This document shows, piece after piece, positions 1 to 10,740 of a stretch of 46,312 bases of DNA. The notes under the pieces were generated by a model, which worked only from the letters and a program-made list of their open reading frames with translations, made no database searches and was not told where the DNA came from. This DNA is from Entrophospora sp. SA101 (Eukaryota; Glomeromycota; Glomeromycetes; Entrophosporales; Entrophosporaceae): the NCBI GenBank assembly GCA_958430865.1, contig CAUDNR010000513.1:73846-120157 (forward strand). Reading direction: 5' to 3'. The translations under genes and the position numbers were made by a program. Positions within the stretch are counted from its first letter, which is position 1; each line of letters begins with the position of its first letter.

Positions 1-206
1 ACAGGGAACAGAATGTTTTTTGTATGTAATGATGCTTTGAAATCTTGATGATGATAATAAATAAATGATGATAATGATGATGATAAGAATGCCTGTAATA
101 ATATAATAATATAATATGATAATGTGATAGAGTATATAATATAGTATAACAATTAAGTGGGGAGCTAATATAAATAAGAAGTTGTTCAATATCGTGGCTT
201 TTCTCC

Positions 207-2482
207 TTATATTTTTAAAGCCTGTATGGTTTTTCCAAAAATTATAGATACCCATTCAGGATATTTTGTATTCCAGCTCAATTGGTTGACTTCGCTTGTT
301 GCTCTATAGGCCAATAATGGATCCTGGTTGTATTTGGATATGGTAGAATTAGGTGTTGACAAGTCGCCAAGATCCCATACAATGGCATTACAATCATCGC
401 CACCACTACACAAAATATTTGATGAATTTGGTGACCAGTTAACACAATTCACAGGTGCATTATGTCCATTTAGTTCAGCCACCGGTAGCCCAGGAGCTCT
501 AATATCCAATATTATAACCTCGGTAGAATTCATGTGAAAAGTGGCTATATAATATGGTGATATTTTATTAAAAGATAAACGAAGTAGTGGAGATTGTTGG
601 TTTGAGGAGTTTGAGGAAGATCCAGTTTTTGAGGGTTGGGGCGGTGGTGTTTCATAAAGAATTGTAGAATGTTCCAATGATCTAAAATAATATGATTTAA
701 AAATAATATGTATATAATATTATTATATTTTATAATTAAATTATTTTTCTTTTTGACTAAAAATCTCACCTACCTTAGATCAAATAACCTTACACTTCCA
801 TCGGCACCAACGCTAGCAAAAGTGTCAACTTCGTTTGTAAAGAAAGCAACGTCGTAAACTTCTTTATCATGAGCTATCAATTGTGTTTTTGCTTGACCTG
901 TTTCAACATTCCATACAGTACATGTTGTATCTATACTAGACGTAACTGCTAAACTGGAGTCCAATTGATTCCAATCAAAAGATGTTAGTGGCGCTTTGAA
1001 GTCTACCTTTTTGTTCTTTAATGTTTGTTTAGTAATAAGTTGTTGTCTCCTATTAAATACTGTTTTATTATTATTATGATTATTATTATTGTTATTATTA
1101 TTATATCCAATAGTATTACTTCCATTATTTGCTTCATCACTAACGATTTCCCACAATTTTAAATAATCACCAGTAGTTGCTAACAAATCTGACGTCTTTG
1201 ATCCACCCTATAAGACCATACAATTAATTAATTTCAATTATTAAATTAAAATAAATTGATTGATTTATAATCAAAAAGATACAAACTTTATATGGTTCCC
1301 ATAATACTTTTGTTATGGGATAATGATGATCTGCTTCTGCTATTTTAACAAAATCTATATTCGAACGATGATAATAACTATCATCATCGTAAGTACTAGG
1401 CTCAGCCAGTGAAATTATTTCAAGCTTATTTATAAACAAGTTTTAAAAAAGTTATTTTTAATGTTGGTCTAAATCATATATAAAAAAAAGAAATCGGCAT
1501 TGATATTTTAATCATTAAAAACTAACCTTATTAGAATATTCTTCGATAAAACTTCCTACTGCTAATCGGAACGCCTTTTCGCCTGGTAGTTTTGACCAGT
1601 CCAATCCATAAACTGGCCATGGAGCCTTATATTCATAAACTTCTTTTTTTAATAGCCCTTTTGGCTCTTGACGTAAGCTTGAAACTTTAACACCACCACC
1701 ACCGCCACCAATATCATATGCATAAGGAGTTAAAGGGGGCGTAGTTTGTTGTTTTATAGTAATTGGTGGTGGAGGTGGAGGTGCCAGTGAAAGCGTTGGC
1801 TGTGGCGATGCATGTGAATGCGTTGGGTTTAATGATGCGTGTGAATGTGAATTAGGTGTGTATTGTGGTAAGCCTGATTGTTGATCAGATAGTAGTTGTG
1901 GTGGTTGATGTAAAGGAGGTGGATGTGGTGAAGAATGTTTTTGTTGATGTTGATTTGGCGATGAATGTTGTTGATGATTTGTTTGAAGAAGTGGTGATGA
2001 ATGTGATTGATGATGTGAAGTTAGATGTGGTTGATGATGTGAAGATAGATGTATTTGATGATGTGAGGATGGATGTGGCTTTTGCTGTAGCTGTTGCTGA
2101 TGGTTATTATTTTGTTGTTGCTGTTGATGATGAAGTGGAGAATGTGGAGATGTTTGTTGTTGATGGTGATAAAGTTGTTGGTGTTGCTGCTGTTGTTGTT
2201 GATGATGTTGATGTTGATGATGTTGCTGCTGTTGTTGATGATGTTGCTGCTGTTGTTGATGATGGTATGAATTATTAATATTTATTGGAGGTGTTGTAGT
2301 TATCGATATGGGAGTAGTAGCAGTAGATGTAGGAAAAGCTCCGGGTAATGTTTGAGACTGTGAAGAAGGAGGTGGATGAATTTGTGGATGGTGGTGGTGA
2401 GAGGAAGAAGAGGAGGTGGCCGGTGCTGGCAGTGTCTCAGCGTAAAATGTAGTATTTGGTGGTTGTGGATAAGTGTTCCTCA
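207..2482 (-). CDS. DCAF7: DCAF7/WDR68/TTG1-type WD40 repeat protein
   Basis: Four minus-strand exons join in frame: 2482-1527, 1424-1287, 1207-774 and 681-207, all with GT/AG introns. The C-terminal ~390 residues closely match the DCAF7/WDR68 (plant TTG1, AN11) beta-propeller family: segments KAPWPVYGLDW, LTSFDWNQ, SSIDTTCTVW, QLIAHDKEVYDVAF, SVGADGSVRLFDLR and LEHSTILYE are visible in order. In that family the protein is an adaptor for DYRK-type kinases and CUL4-DDB1; that role is family knowledge. The first ~280 residues are an extension rich in poly-Q, H, P and S, absent from the ~340-residue animal and plant proteins, and an Asn-rich insert (about nine N in a row) lies between the first propeller blades. 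The large exon has no ATG and begins one base into a codon, so the start is upstream. A good candidate is ATG at 3172-3170 with donor at 3160/3159 (M-N-F-Q then V-R-N), giving ~671 residues. Confidence 0.88.
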
Positions 2483-3923
2483 CTATTGAAATGGGGATGA
2501 GTTATATTTTTGTCTAAAGTTCAAATCATGAAATTTATATAAAAAAAAATTTTTTAAAATTAAAATCAAGTTACTTTAATTATTATTATGATAGATAATA
2601 AGGGTTTTCTTCTTTTTTTTAAAAAAAAGGATTGGTTTTTAACAAAGAAATTGCTAGAAAAAATAAATGTTTATAAATATAAATATATAGATGAAGAATG
2701 TTAACTCTAATATTAATAATTAAAACTTACAATTTCTTCTATTAAATCAACTATTCGTTGAATCGTAATCTAAAAATAAATTATTTCTAATTGTTTGTTA
2801 ATATTATTATTTAGGATTTAATAAATATTTCTCGAGTATTTTATTTAATAAAGAAATGTTTTATTAAAAATAATTGTGAGAAAAATTTTTTTTGGGGAAA
2901 TGAATTTATTAGTCGGCGGACACAAAGACGACGATCTCCGGTATTAACAGATTGGTATAGCCGCTGGCAGATTTTGAATTGTTTCAGCACCGGAAATCAT
3001 GCTAACGAGACAAATGTTTTATTGACAGCTTTAAATTATTGGCTTACAAGTTCAAACTATCTACTATCATACTTGAGACGTTTGACTTGCACGTTCGTAT
3101 CGCTGTAGAATAATTCGAATACCTTCATCAGGTTTTGAATTTGTGTTGGTTTGAATTACCTTGAAAATTCATCCTATTTGCATTGGAACTAGGGTTTCTA
3201 TCTGTAATAATCCAATTTCTTATCCAATGATTCATAATGGTAATAATAGTAATAGTAGTCAGGGTTGTGGAATTTCGCAGAATCTTCGTATATACGAACA
3301 ACATACAATTGAGTTCGTACAACTTCGTTGTGGTCGTACACCTGTACGAGGAAATTTAGTACATCGTACATATATATGTACGTACGATGTACAATGGTTT
3401 TCTGCGATGATAAAATATTATTTATTATATTAACAATAATATAAACCGTTAACCCTCCTACTACTGTTATTACTATTACTATAATTACCAAATTCATTAT
3501 CAGAAAAAACCTGATTATCTTATTTAAACCCTTTTTATTATCTTTATTATGTGAGATATTCTGTATAAATACATATTCCGTGATTTCTAAAATTTTTTAA
3601 TAATGAATTAAAAAATTGCCTCTACATTCTTTTTTAATTATATTTTCAATCCAAAATAATCAATAGTAGTGTTAAAATCATAATCACGATCATATTTTCA
3701 AGCATATACAGTAGTTAATTCCACGTCTTTTATTCCGACGGTTAAAGCTTTGAAAGATTACATCATTAAAAATGATGAACTTTATAATTTAGATATCTAA
3801 AATATTGATCATCCAGTGATAAGTCCTGATACAAAATGGAAACTAGAGATTATATTAAAAAACGATACTACATTGTCCTTTTTAATTTTCATATTAGTAT
3901 GATACAGATCATCTAAAGGCAAA
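2483..3923. other. 5' flank/intron of the WD40 gene with palindromes and a decayed open block
   Basis: Mostly AT-rich non-coding sequence. Positions 2908-3110 are GC-richer and open on the plus strand (see findings). Around 3290-3400 short palindromes built on GTACGA/TCGTAC occur. At 3735-3890, plus strand, a broken reading frame gives TVKALKDYIIKNDELYNLDI, a stop, then NIDHPVISPDTKWKLE, which looks like a pseudogene scrap of unrecognised origin. Confidence 0.4.
3160..3172 (-). CDS. Candidate 13-nt first coding exon of the DCAF7-like gene
   Basis: ATG AAT TTT CAA G followed by GTAATT is in the right phase (1) to join the acceptor ATAG at 2484-2483, which precedes TG AGG AAC. The implied intron is 677 nt, long for this window. 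Competing possibilities are ATG at 3000 with a weak GTGCTG donor, or an unseen exon farther upstream. An AG/GT-flanked 39-nt open segment near 2734-2772 does not join in frame. Confidence 0.35.
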
Positions 3924-4089
3924 AAAATCGTGCAATTCCAAACCACCAAGGTTTTTTTTCTCATTAATAAAATTGAAAAAAACTCTCTATTTCATTGTTA
4001 CTTAGGTTCTAAATATTGCCAAAATAGAGAGTTTTTTTCAATTTTATTACTAAGAAAAAAGCCTTGGTGGTTTGAAGTTGCACGATTTT
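3924..4089. mobile_element. MITE/foldback element with ~65-bp terminal inverted repeats
   Basis: The left arm AAAATCGTGCAATTCCAAAC continues through CACCAAGG and AATTGAAAAAAACTCTC. It is mirrored at the right end, whose reverse complement reads AAAATCGTGCAACTTCAAAC and onward with few mismatches. A ~25-bp loop separates the arms. No target-site duplication is evident and there is no ORF. Confidence 0.75.
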
Positions 4090-4271
4090 ACTATATATCA
4101 AAAGTGGGATTTGGCATCCAATGATCCTCCTCCTATTTGAGAAAAGATCAACTTGACACGTGACCGAAACAAAAAAATTAGGAAAAAATATTTTTTATTG
4201 TTCATGCAACAACTCTTTAATCATTAAAATAAAAAAATTTTTTGTTCAACAAATAAATAATAATAATATGA

Positions 4272-4560
4272 TTGGCTAATTTTGATGCCCGAACGAATAT
4301 TAGAGTTTCTATTCGTAATACAAATTCTCATTTGAATTGTTCGTCTCTTCGAATTTTTCGTTTAATTTGTTTTATTATTATTATTATTCGTTTATTCAAA
4401 TCATTTGTATCATTTGTATCATTCGTATTCGAATTATTCATTTTATCGTTTTATTCGTTTTATTCGTTTATTCGAATAAACTTTCAATGTAATTAGAATA
4501 CTCAAATTTATAATAATAACGAACAAAACAAATAATTCGAATAAACCTTATTCCCTAATA
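4272..4560. repeat. TTCG/TTTATTCG-rich dispersed repeat
   Basis: Many overlapping TTATTCG and TTCGAATAAA units form an internally palindromic block. Related sequence on the opposite strand occurs at 10320-10740, with relatives at 9840-10370 and 42480-43140. The shared words ATTCGTAATACAAATTCT and GAATTATTCATTTTAT support one family. The apparent ORFs are by-products of the repeat. Confidence 0.6.
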
Positions 4561-4564
4561 CTAA

Positions 4565-5015
4565 TATGGTTGGCTCGGTCTAAAGACCTTCTATTGCTGC
4601 GCCGCGCGCTCAAATTTCAAAAATTGCGATTTCGTGATTCGTTCAAAAATGCAATAAATTTTTTTTAAAAAAGGGTTACACGTGATTTTGGTTAAAAAAC
4701 ATTTTTCTTACTGCCAAATTTAGATATGATGGTCGAGTCTTAGGCTAAATTTAGTAATGATGATCAAAAACTAGTCTCGATTTAGCAATGATCATAGTGC
4801 TAAATTTCTCATGAGCATAATAAAGTACATGTTTTATAAAAGAATAGAAGTCTACAACAAATAATTTTTTGGAGAAAGTCTCTTCATTAAATCAAAAGTA
4901 GAAACCTATTTTACCAACTAATGAGGCTATTTTTTTAAAGGGTAGGACAGAAAATGACTTATATATTTTTAAAATTTGCCCAAAATTTAGGAGGTCTTTA
5001 GACTGAGCCAATTAT
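4565..5015. mobile_element. MITE with TIR GGTTGGCTCGGTCTAAAGAC
   Basis: The left end GGTTGGCTCGGTCTAAAGAC is mirrored by GTCTTTAGACTGAGCCAA at the right end. Flanks ATACTAAT and ATACTAAA are a near-perfect 8-bp duplication. A 3'-truncated relative at 25350-25629 shares the left end and internal words such as TACTGCCAAATTTAG, CTACAACAAA and GGTAGGACAGAAAA. No ORF. Confidence 0.7.
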
Positions 5016-5776
5016 ACTAAAAATCTTTGTTTATCAACTTAGTTGTGAAAATGATTGGAAAATCAATCTTATGTAAACCTACGTAAGGTTCAAATTTGAC
5101 CAGCATTATGCAGAATTGTTTCAGATAATTTTTAATATGTTAAAACAAGCAAACTTTATGGGATTTTTTTAACCATTTAAATGTAATGCTTTCATTTATG
5201 ACCGATGAAAATATTCTACTGGTAGCCAGTATATACACATTTACACAGGGTCGCCATTTACATTCAGATAGTAAAACAGACCTACCAAGGCATTTAAAAA
5301 CCCAAGACAGTTTATGTTTCAAAAGATCCAAATGATGCTGCCCAAATGTTATGACAACAGGAATGAGATCCAGCACATATTATGGCATGGGTTCTTGTGA
5401 TTTACAAATTAATTCAAAAATACTGTTTCTTTTTGTGATATTTTTTATGTTGAAAAACTTTTAGTATAAAGATATGATTCTAATTTTATAGGAAAAATTT
5501 TCTGTCGAAACTAAATAAAAACATTATTTATTATTGGTTTTAGAATGAATAAATTTAAATGTACTGACAAAATTCATTATAAATAAACATGATCGATTCA
5601 AATGTAATTCTTTCTGGTATTAATTACTCTTTCCAGATAAAACTCTCTAATCGATCCACACCTTTGATATATAACTTTGTGACTAATGAGCCTGGATTGA
5701 AATTTTTAATATTATATTGTTAATTGGGAGGAGCTTCAATATTTGAATCTACATTTATTAATACCACTTCTCAAAC
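5016..5776. other. Non-coding spacer, nothing recognised
   Basis: AT-rich. A 78-codon minus-strand ORF at 5140-5376 has no recognisable domain or gene structure and is not called. Confidence 0.4.
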
Positions 5777-5953
5777 TAGTGTTGGTTGCTGAAACTATTT
5801 TGAAGAAACGAAAGTCAAAACTAAAATTAAAATTTATATGCCAAAACTAAATCAAAAGTCAAAGGTCAAAGGTCAAAACTAGTTTCGACTTATGGCGAAA
5901 CCTTTTGAATTTCACATGGTTGCGAAACTCTCTAGTTTTGGAAACCAACATTA
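5777..5953. mobile_element. 177-bp hAT-type MITE, copy 1
   Basis: Starts TAGTGTTGGTTGCTGAAACT and ends AGTTTTGGAAACCAACATTA (inverted). It is flanked by TCTCAAAC and TTTCAAAC, an 8-bp target duplication with one mismatch. Same length and sequence family as 18506-18682. Internally it carries short direct repeats of GTCAAAAGTCAAAGG type and no ORF. Confidence 0.8.
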
Positions 5954-6058
5954 TTTCAAACTCAATATTATGTGGATAATAATTATATTTAATTTAGAAA
6001 AATATATATAGTACATGTAAAATAATAATAAATAATAAAGAAAATAAAATAAATTTTT

Positions 6059-6937
6059 TTACTGATTTTGATTTTTTAAATAGTTGATGGTTTTTTCCAT
6101 TTCAGAACAATGCTGATTTATTATTAGCATATAATCCTTAATAAGTGACATATGATGAGAAATAGAAAGAATTAAAGAATTATTGTTATATTTGATACCA
6201 TTATTATTAGAATTCAATAAAGGAATATTGTTAATGTTTGAATTAACAGGATTAGGATTTGAATTGAGATTACTGCCATAATAATTGCTATTATTATTGT
6301 TGTTGTATAAAAATTGTTGTAGTTGACGTGGTTGTTGCTGTTGAGATAAGTATAATAAAGGTTGTTGTGGTTGGGGTGGCTGTTGTAGTTGAGGTGAGAA
6401 TGATAAAGGCTGCTGTGGTTGCGGTTGAGGTGAGAATGATAAATATTGTTGTGGTTGGAATGGCTGTTGTAATTGAGGTAGTTGTTGCGGTTGAGATGAG
6501 AGTGGTAAATGATGTTGGGATTGGGGTAGCTGTTGTAGTTGTTGCGGATGAGATGAAAATGATGAATGTTGTTGTGGTTGGAGTGGCTGCTGTAGTTGAG
6601 ATGATTGTCGCGATTGAGGTGAGAATGATAAATATTGTTGTGGTTGGAGTGACTGTTGTAGTCGAGGCGATTGTTGCGGCTGAGATGAAAATGATAAATG
6701 TTGGGGTTGGGATGGCTGTTGTAGTTGAGGTGGTTGTTGCGGTTGAGATGAGAATGATATAGCTTGAGATAGTTGAGGTGGTTGAGGTTGAGGTGAAAAA
6801 GATAAAGTTTGTTGTTGTTGGGGTGGAGAGAATGATAATTGTTGGGACGGCGGCATTGTATTATTATTATTATTATTATTATAATTATGATTATTGCTGT
6901 TTAAAAATGGAATATGGTTATATTGTTGATTAGACAT
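6059..6937 (-). CDS. Repetitive Q/P/S-rich protein, function unknown
   Basis: A single open frame of 292 residues starts at ATG 6937. It begins MSNQQYNHIPFLNSNN plus an Asn run, followed by about seven imperfect ~22-residue units based on LQQP-QPQQ-LSFSPQPQ (residues ~30-205). An Asn-rich stretch follows, then a non-repetitive C-terminus ending SEMEKTINYLKNQNQ that may form a short helix. The N- and C-terminal parts are not repetitive, which argues that this is a gene rather than a satellite read as protein. Codon-level drift between units also fits coding sequence. No enzyme domain is seen; prion-like or transcription-cofactor-like low-complexity behaviour is only a guess. The plus-strand ORF at 6328-6762 is its antisense shadow. 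Confidence 0.6.
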   Translation of the reverse strand: MSNQQYNHIPFLNSNNHNYNNNNNNNTMPPSQQLSFSPPQQQQTLSFSPQPQPPQLSQAISFSSQPQQPPQLQQPSQPQHLSFSSQPQQSPRLQQSLQPQQYLSFSPQSRQSSQLQQPLQPQQHSSFSSHPQQLQQLPQSQHHLPLSSQPQQLPQLQQPFQPQQYLSFSPQPQPQQPLSFSPQLQQPPQPQQPLLYLSQQQQPRQLQQFLYNNNNNSNYYGSNLNSNPNPVNSNINNIPLLNSNNNGIKYNNNSLILSISHHMSLIKDYMLIINQHCSEMEKTINYLKNQNQ

Positions 6938-7143
6938 TTTGAATTTTTTTTTAAAAAAAACGGGTTTGATTTTTTTTTTTTTTTTTAGGAAAAATTGGAA
7001 AACTGCACATATTTTTATATTAATTTTTCATCTCAAAAAAGAACATAGAAATACGTGCGTAGATGGTTTCAGAGTTGGTACTGAGTAAAATTGTGCATAT
7101 TAAAGACGACAACTTTTTTATCAAAAAAAATCTTTTCTATTAT

Positions 7144-7244
7144 TACACACACGGACTCGATAAGTCAGCCGCATAATTTATACTATTGAGTACTTTAAAT
7201 AATTGCTTATTGCGGGCTGACTTATCGAGTCTGTGTGTGTATTA
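7144..7244. mobile_element. Short foldback element with TIR ACACACACGGACTCGATAAG
   Basis: The arm ACACACACGGACTCGATAAG then TCAGCC is mirrored as GGCTGACTTATCGAGTCTGT then GTGTGT, separated by ~45 bp. The core ACTCGATAAGTCAG recurs at 30662-30806. Confidence 0.7.
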
Positions 7245-7723
7245 CGATTACTGTTGAGTATGTATACAATTACTATATATAGAAAATAACAAAATTGTGC
7301 ATACTGTATATGTTTTTCTATTTAAAGTAATAAATATCCTTTGGTCTACTTTGGCTTTTTATTTTAAGACGGACTTGCCGTTAAGGTTTTCAACTTTCCT
7401 TACTAGAACTAAAACATTGCCCTTGGTAATCTTTCAAGTTTTGTATTGTACTAGGTAAATTGTTCTACCAATATAATCCTTATGATATAGATATACATTA
7501 TGCAAAAAACTCAATTTTGGCCAGGAGTTCTCAGATTCCCATATTTCTGTTGGACATCTCAAATATAATATCAAGATTGATTCAAAAAAGTTCCTTTTCA
7601 TCACATGATGAAAATAAATGTGACGATACACATTGAGTAATTTAACAAAAGTAACGAAATCAACAAATCAATAAAATAAACCATTTATTTTGTAGATTTT
7701 AATTATTTAAAAAAATAAAATTC

Positions 7724-8050
7724 ATGATGTCAAATTCTAATTCATCCAATTCACCAATTCCTTACCAATCATCATCATATAATATGAATTTGCAAACATT
7801 AAATTAGATAATATACCTGATAGTTCATCTAAAAAGAATCAAGATTTAACTACAGGACGTACTGTGTCTGATGAATGGTTACACTACATTAAAATAATAA
7901 ATGAAGCATTTCAACAATCAGGATTATCAGATTATTTTACAGATTTTGAAGAAAGTTATGAACCAGCAATAGATGTGGAGCAGCAATTCCTAATAAAACT
8001 TTGTGTACAAAAATTAAGTATCCAACTAAGGAACATGATTTACTATGCAA
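7724..8050 (+). pseudogene. Broken coding fragment, unrecognised family
   Basis: ATG at 7724 opens MMSNSNSSNSPIPYQSSSYN..., which stops at TAG 7805-7807. In the frame starting at 7801 the sequence continues sensibly as LDNIPDSSSKKNQDLTTGRT, then VSDEWLHYIKIINEAF..., down to about SIQLRNMIYYAKK. One frameshift would join the two parts. After ~8060 the frame runs into a TGACTTT/CACTTTTCGTC-type repetitive stretch, so the 3' end is lost. The acidic, serine/asparagine-rich composition resembles fungal repeat-associated ORFs, but I cannot name the family. Confidence 0.45.
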
Positions 8051-8389
8051 AAAAAAATTATCATAATTTGACTTTTGACTTTACCCTTTGTCACTTTTCG
8101 TCATTTTCGCCACTTTCCGTCACATGTGCCCCATTTGACGAAATACCTTTTACACTCCAAAATATTTTCGTCATCCAACCTTGGTTTCAAATGAAATTCA
8201 ATTTAACAAAATTTTGCATTTCATGAATTCTCTGAGCAATTCACATTCGTTCCTTTGTTCCTCATTTCGATCATTCTTGAAAAAAAAAAAGGGCTAAACC
8301 AACCATATTTAGCCTAAAAAGATGCAAATTTTATGGAATTCAAGGCGGATTGCGGGACTATGATTTTTGAAGAGGGTCTATCTCATGTA

Positions 8390-8590
8390 AGGTTGTGGGC
8401 GAAACTCCCCCAGAAATCAATCGACAGAGTTTCGACAGGTTACACATTAATTGTTTATTAGAGTTTTGGCAGAGTTTCGCATTTGGGAGTTTTGTCAATT
8501 GCCAGTGTTTTGACATACTAATTGTTCACCAGAGTTTTGACAGAATTTTGACAGTCACTAAGAGTTTTCGGCAAGCAACCTTGTTCAAGA
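8390..8590. mobile_element. GAGTTTTGGCA-type MITE, longer copy
   Basis: Left end GGTTGTGGGCGAAACTCC and right end GAGTTTTCGGCAAGCAACC are inverted repeats. The interior has several GAGTTTYGRCAG units. The word CCAGAAATCAATCGACAGAG and the following GGTTACAC-TTAATTGTTTAT match the reverse complement of 26750-26855. No gene. Confidence 0.6.
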
Positions 8591-8599
8591 ATTTGTAAT

Positions 8600-9840
8600 C
8601 AAGCAAAAGGATGATCTTGCGTAGTAATCAAAATTGATTCTATTAAATCTGACACCCGAACTCAATATGTTGGATTTATTTATTTTGGAAATAGTTTAAA
8701 TGAACTTCATGACTTGTAATGGTTGGTATGCAATCAGAAAAGGAAAATAAAATTATTTTTGATTTTTTTTCCAAAATTGGTTCCTTAAAATTTTTGTTTT
8801 TGCACAATTTTAGCATCAGTGTCTCTTTTTCTTTAAGGGATAATCAATATCTGGACGATGCAACCTTAAAAGTACAAAATTATAAAAAAGAAATATATGT
8901 TAAGTAACAACACCAACTGTCTTCATTGTTTTATCAAAGAGGTAGCTAAAAGAAAAGGCAAGCGGCAAGCACATTAAAATTTGGGATGAATGTTTACAAC
9001 TCTCAACCGGGGAAACATATGGCGCATGAAAGATTTGAAAGCTATCGGAAAATTTTCCAAGAAACAGTAGCAATGGATTATCGTGTTGGTATTAGGACAA
9101 AGCATACTATTAATGAAGACTTTGAGAGTATTGGAAAAGAAGGTAAGAAAGGTTTGATTGTGGTGGAAATTTAGCGGTTTGCTTTCCTTTGGGAAAACGA
9201 GTGACCCGAGATCGCAATTGCAAATGTAACTTGTTACCTTAGAAAAGAAATACTTATCTACAAGAAAAATGGCTAGCAAGTTAAAAGATCCTGGCAAGTG
9301 TATGCAAAAGAAAAAAATTTGAAAATAACCTAGTACTTATCTAACAGACTAAATAGCGTAAACAAGAAGCGACGAAAACAAAACACTGACAAGAGACATT
9401 ATAAAATTACTGATATCACAATCAAATCACAGCCCTATAAAAAATTATAGTACTGAATACATACTAATACGCAGTACATATGGAGAAACGTATTTTTGAT
9501 ACAGAATACGTTTTTCTAATACTATATACTAAATGCATTTCGCATCTATTAGTACTATTTTCGTACACAATTTTTATGGTATTGGTAGTTAAGTATGGGA
9601 ACGGTTCAGTTTATAAACTGTTTAACCGCAGTTTTATAATTTATTGGTCAATATAATAAAATGAAAAAAAACCAAATTATTTGTTCCAACAATTAAAGCT
9701 AGTTTTTAACCATTTCTGCTATTATTCATCGTCAGATATAATTTTTTAAAGTATCAGTTGAAGTTTTTCCAATTCCACTATATGTGGTTGTACAAATGCA
9801 GCACTTCTGAATTTCATTATGATGGTAGTGATGAAAGATA
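8600..9840. other. No recognisable gene
   Basis: Short ORFs on both strands at 8974-9297 overlap each other and show no domain. Around 9480-9550 the words GAAACGTATTTTTGATACAG and GAATACGTTTTTCT form a loose palindrome. Nothing else can be supported. Confidence 0.4.
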
Positions 9841-10370
9841 GGGTTCCTATTCGAATAAAACTAATAATAATTCTAATAAAAGAAATGATTCGAATAAATG
9901 AATAATAAATAATATACTGCTAATTCGATTCAATTAAAATATTTTTTCCTTAACAACCTATTTTCCTTCATAGTCTTGTATATAGGTGATAGTAATAATA
10001 ATAGTAGCAGCAAAAGTAATTGACATTTTTCTTTTCTTAAAACTATTTTGAAGAGGCAAAAGCCAAAACTAAAATTAAAAGTTATATGTCAAATCTAAAT
10101 CAAATCTAAATCAATTAAAAAATAAAAGTCAAAACCAGTTTCGACTTTCGCACTCTATAGTTTTGGAAAACCAGCATTAGCGACCATAGTAGTAGCAATA
10201 TAGACTATAAATAAATATTGTGATTTATATTATCTTGTTAAAGGAATAAAACCTTATTATAATTTACAAATAGTTAAAATAAAATCTCTTATCAATAACA
10301 ACAATGATAAAATAGAATTTGTTACATCAAGTTGTGAATTAATATTTTATGTTTTATAAAACAAACAATT
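9840..10370. repeat. TTCGAATAAA-family repeat interrupted by a MITE
   Basis: The words TTCGAATAAA, GACATTTTTCTTTTCTTAA, GCGACCATAGTAG and TATCTTGTTAAAG occur in the same order as at 42480-42720 and 42960-43090. The unit is split at about 10038-10179 by a 5'-truncated copy of the 177-bp hAT-type MITE. Confidence 0.6.
10038..10179. mobile_element. 177-bp hAT-type MITE, copy 2 (5'-truncated)
   Basis: Begins inside the family sequence at AAAACTATTTTGAAGAGGC and ends AGTTTTGGAAAACCAGCATTA. The first ~20 bp (TAGTGTTGGTTGCC...) are missing. It sits inside the TTCGAATAAA-family repeat. Confidence 0.6.
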
Positions 10371-10740
10371 TGAATAATTCGAATAAAATTAATAATTCGA
10401 ATAAACAAATATAACGAATAAACGAATAAACGAACAAAACGAATAATAATAATAATGATAATTGACGAATAAACGAATGAACGACGAATAAACGAATAAA
10501 CGAATAAACGAATAAAACGAATAAAGCGAATAAAGCGAAAAAAACGAATAAAATGAATAATTCGAATAAAATGAATCGTAATTAGTATTGCGATAATCCA
10601 AATAAGAATTTGTATTACGAATAGCTCCAATTGAATGGATGTATGTATATTATTGGTAGTAATAGTAATCAAATAATGAACAATGGTTGAGGGCGCAGCA
10701 GCATTTATTTTAATTCGTAACACCAAATTATCCACAAATC
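10371..10740. repeat. GAATAAACGAATAA tandem/palindromic repeat block
   Basis: Dense ACGAATAAACGAATAA units, inverted relative to 4272-4560. The two overlapping minus-strand ORFs with YSFIRLFVYS-type repeats are artefacts of the repeat. Confidence 0.6.

Noticed and set aside
1856..2278. Plus-strand 140-codon Val/Asp-rich ORF
   Set aside because: Antisense shadow of the CAA/CAT repeats of the WD40 protein's N-terminus.
6328..6762. Plus-strand 144-codon Val/Ala/Met-rich ORF
   Set aside because: Antisense shadow of the Q/P-rich repeat protein.
8974..9297. Overlapping ORFs on both strands as a gene
   Set aside because: No recognisable domain, splice structure or codon signature favours either strand.
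10322..10735. Minus-strand membrane-like ORF with IRFIRFIRFIRLFVYS repeats
   Set aside because: Generated by GAATAAACGAATAA repeats; the same pattern appears in several frames and at other copies.
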